From the NCBI GenBank assembly GCA_900660155.1, contig CABFPE010000134.1, forward strand, positions 381,839-445,838: a DNA stretch of 64,000 nucleotides, given 5' to 3'. Source of the DNA: Hofstenia miamia (taxonomy: Eukaryota > Xenacoelomorpha > Acoela > Hofsteniidae). The translations under genes and the position numbers were made by a program. The notes under the pieces are model-generated. The model worked only from the letters and a program-made list of their open reading frames with translations, ran no database searches and was not told the origin of the DNA. Each line of letters starts with the position of its first letter. Position 1 is the stretch's first letter. This document shows positions 61,044 to 64,000 of this stretch, one piece after another.

Positions 61044-61614
61044 CAGTGGTGTAGTCCTAAAATTTTAAGTGAGGGAACGCCCTTTTTCATAGTCTGTGTG
61101 TTTCCCTCCCCTCAAATTTTGCTAATGCAAAAACGAAACTTTGAAATATAAATATATAAACAAATGCAAATATTAACATAAAAAACAACCATATTGTCTT
61201 AACCACGCTGTTTGGGATATGTTGCATGGTTCTAAATATAGCTCCATAGCAATGAGGTGCTCTTTTAATTTTCCTTTGTATCTTTGTGAGCTCTAGTTTG
61301 CGTGTCATTTGCAGCAAGATGAGAGCGAAGCCAGGACTTTGCATATTACATTTCCACAAGCAGAATGATGGTCCTTTCAATTTAATGAACATCAGTGATG
61401 AAACAGTAGTTGTTGTAAGTAGTCGGTTCGATATGTTGGTCACAATTAAATTCATTGAGCTGAATCCTCTTTCTCATTCAGCATTGCTGCTTGCAAACCT
61501 TTTCATCATTTTTTTTTAAAATGCTAGTGGAGAGGTCCATATCAGCCATGGGGGGACGCGTTTCCCCATTACATCGAAGTGTGGGAACGGTGTCCCCCCT
61601 CCACTACGTCACTG
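61044..61614. mobile_element. Insertion 2 in the LINE: hAT-type element with perfect 8-bp target duplication
   Basis: ATTTTAGG at 61036-61043 and 61615-61622 brackets an element starting CAGTGGTGTAGTCC and ending inversely CAGTGACGTAGTGG. Removing the element and one repeat copy restores the reverse-transcriptase reading across the conserved GTxLGPLFF box. The 122-codon minus-strand ORF inside is not recognised. Confidence 0.9.
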
Positions 61615-61706
61615 ATTTTAGGCCCTTTGTTTTTCTAATTGTGTGTAAATGATTTAAGTGGCAATTTAGGCAATGATTGTGGAATAGTGCAGTATGTTGA
61701 TTACAC

Positions 61707-62413
61707 AATAGGCGGCTATTGCGGGTAAGCAAGGCAAGCAGTGCTTACCCACTAATTTTTTAATAAATGAATTTCATTCTTAATTGCATGACTTTATATC
61801 TATACAAATCTACAAATCGTAAATGATTAATTTTGCTTACAAACAACATTCAAGAATCAAGTAAAAAATGAATTGAATTAGGAAATAATTCATTACGATT
61901 TGCTTTAAAAATAATTGAATGATTGCGCCACAGCAAGTAAATGCCTTATTGCTGTACCTACGCTCGCTCAAACAAATAAATAAGTTTTCTATCATCACCA
62001 TGCCTTCAATTGTAAAAATCGACAAAATTCATTTTCAAAATTTCGAAATGCACGATTTATTGACTGCATTACCGAAAATTTGTAAATATTTGAATTAATG
62101 CAAACTATTAGATTTTGATCACCGGCTTGCAGTACGATTATTTTCTGTTTAAAAATTTTTTGAATAAATGCAAGAATAACCGACTAGAGGGAAAAAACTA
62201 CAGAAATCATTAGCATTTTTTTCTTGAAAATGATTTTTTCTAAGAACTGCAGGACTAATCTTGTTTCTATAATAATATTACAGATAAATTTCTGAGAAAG
62301 CTCGCCTCGGGGATTTCATATATAAATAAATTTTTCATAGTTTTTTATTTGTACTATTTTGGTTACACAAAAAATATTTGCTTGCCTCATTTTTCCATGC
62401 ACGAGCCGCTACT
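61707..62413. mobile_element. Insertion 3 in the LINE: hAT-like element
   Basis: Interrupts the YxDD region. Inverted ends contain GCGGCTATTGCGGG and GCGGCTCGTGCATGG, each followed by GGCAAGCA. Flanks GATTACAC and ATTTACAC suggest an eroded 8-bp target duplication. Confidence 0.65.
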
Positions 62414-62766
62414 AGATTTACACGTGTATTACACACATGAAAATCAAATAGAAACATCAATTAGTAAATTAGACACCACTTTCTCTCAACTGCTAAAATA
62501 TCTTAATATGCTCCATTTAACTGTAAATCTCTCTAAGACAAAATTCTCTGCTATGTCTTCCTTCAATAAAGATATAGTAAATCATACATTTTAAATTTTT
62601 CAGGGCCAAAAATTACTCAAATCCAATTCTTCCAACATTTTGGAGTAACAATCGATAATATATTGAATTATTCAGATCATTACGCATAGTATTACGCAAT
62701 GAGAATTAAAATTTCACGTTTAGGAAATTTTGTAAATTCCAAAATGAAATCGATGTTAGTTAGCTC

Positions 62767-63100
62767 CAGGCCCGTAGCCACGGGGGCTTAGGAGACGAGT
62801 CCGTCTCCCCCTGGAACGTCAGGCAACACCTCGTGGAAAACAAGCCTAAAAGCAAAACCAGCATGCAAAAATAAATTATGTTAATTCAATTGTGCTTTTA
62901 ACAATTCTGGAAATGCATTTCTAAGCTCTATTTACTTAGTCACCACTATATATGACCGTCCCTCTCAGAAAATCCCGCCATGCCAGTGCATACAACATAA
63001 AATTAAAATGGCGTACAGTCTTGGTAAATTTTTTGTTTAAATTTTAAGGAAGGTCGAAATCCCATCAACCTCTCTTGAATGCGTGTCGACCCGCTTAGGT
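62767..63100. mobile_element. Insertion 4 in the LINE
   Basis: Starts CAGGCCCGTAGCCACGGGGG, a hAT-like end, right after a segment encoding NSKMKSMLVS. The reverse-transcriptase reading resumes at CLVKSLVLSH. TTAGCT is shared by both flanks. The right end is not a clear inverted partner. Confidence 0.5.
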
Positions 63101-63330
63101 GATGATCTTAGCTAAGTGTCTGGTTAAATCTCTAGTATTAAGTCATTATAGATACTGTAATGTTTTATGTAATAACATGAACCACTCATTAATAAATAAA
63201 ATCGAGTCACAAATTAAACTGGCAGCAGAAATATATAAAGAAATTTACTCGACTATGAATGCCAAAGTTCATATTCTAATCATGACAATGCTTCATGTTT
63301 TATAAGATACTTTTCATTAATAAACTTTTT

Positions 63331-64000
63331 GGATATTTCAAATCAGTGCACATTCAACTTATCTTACGAGGCCTTTTAAATTCAGAAAAATGAGCTTAAA
63401 AATTTTTTTCTCAAAAATTCATTTTAAACTCAACAATTGAACTGTGCAATTACTTGGTAGTTGAAATTGCACAAATCAAAAGTCTCAAAAATTTAAAAGT
63501 CATCAATTACTTCCTCCGGAAGCAATATATTCCGAAAATTGGTTCTACTTCTACGTCATGGAAAAGCTTTCAGTTTTTCAAAAAGTATCATTAATTAGCA
63601 ATAAACTGGGTAAGCTGTAAATTCTGTATCCATGTTTTTGTTATTGTGTTTTACTGATTTTTGTATTTCATGTTATTATTGACGCATTAAGTGTAGTACT
63701 AGCAGATTTTGTTAAGGTGTTTAATTATGCGAATGTAATATGCACTTAAAAAGAAATAATTCTATCCTATATTCTACTTAATTCAGAAGCCTACTGGGAT
63801 GCTAGGAAACTGCAGATTATTTCATTTTGGAAAATATGTAATGAGCTATTTGAATACATTTATCTTCAATTTTCTTGATTGCATTTTGAATCTATTCATT
63901 TGAATAATATAAACCTGTATCCCTGTATCATAAGTGTATTGAGCAGCATGGCAATTAGTGCAAATACTCAACCGTTAACATATATATATATATATATATA
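63331..64000. other. Window end, AT-rich
   Basis: Possible continuation of the LINE tail to about 63600; nothing else recognised. The window ends in a (TA)n run from 63980. Confidence 0.4.

Larger units (their letters stand above)
59940..63330 (+). mobile_element. LINE (jockey/CR1-like) reverse transcriptase pseudogene split by nested insertions
   Basis: Recognisable in order: SKDIANAFND (60030), AINKLKLNK and SGPSEIP (60150-60200), FPSMLKSHP (60282), LVFRKAYFNSD (60775), YLSKAFDSIDHYILL (60855), GTILG / PLFF (61030 and 61623), CVNDLSGNLG, QYVDY (61690), LHVYYTHENQIETSISKL (62420), LHLTVNLSKTKFSAMSS, FGVTIDN (62640), and CLVKSLVLSHYRYCNVLC (63120). The intervening DNA at about 60365-60725, 61044-61614, 61707-62413 and 62767-63100 is foreign insertions. 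Host codons are full of frameshifts; long dead. Confidence 0.85.

Overview
AT-rich, gene-poor nuclear DNA from an invertebrate animal. Evidence for an animal: a Cys-loop ligand-gated channel, geminin, a WBP2-type GRAM/PPxY protein and a spliced mitochondrial ATP synthase beta gene. Many introns are extremely short (41, 41, 42, 46 and 48 bp) and most acceptors read TTTAG, while other introns in the same genes run to 5-15 kb. Minimal introns of this size in a repeat-rich, AT-rich genome would suit a flatworm-like or similar lineage, but the sequence alone does not fix the taxon.

Layout. About 4.9-22.7 kb, plus strand: seven recognisable exons of an anion-selective Cys-loop receptor subunit, from the first extracellular beta strands to M4 and the stop codon. 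Its introns carry a Penelope-like GIY-YIG fragment, a Tc1-type element, a piggyBac-type (TTAA) MITE and a mariner deletion derivative. 23-30 kb: hAT, Penelope-like and LINE remnants plus a nested repeat block with four TGACGTCA palindromes. 30.1-52.7 kb, minus strand: WBP2 in three visible exons. Its 15.1 kb intron contains, on the opposite strand, two tandem Crypton-like tyrosine-recombinase copies, MITEs and LINE pieces. 52.9-53.5 kb, minus strand: geminin, ending only about 230-245 bp upstream of the WBP2 start. 55.1-56.9 kb, plus strand: a complete five-exon ATP synthase beta gene (510 aa). 57-64 kb: no host gene recognised; a decayed LINE reverse transcriptase runs from about 59.9 to 63.3 kb and is split by at least four later insertions, one with a perfect 8-bp target-site duplication.

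The four host genes do not form one pathway. They are an inhibitory-type ion channel, a WW-domain adaptor/coactivator, a DNA-replication licensing inhibitor and a respiratory-chain enzyme. The only suggestive arrangement is geminin-WBP2, same strand and closely spaced.

Assembly quality matters here. Three blocks (34.8-35.9, 37.5-37.9 and 44.6-46.2 kb) are near-identical direct copies separated only by N characters. They look like scaffold-join artefacts, and one of them removes the start of WBP2 exon 2. Two further N runs sit in (TA)n microsatellites.
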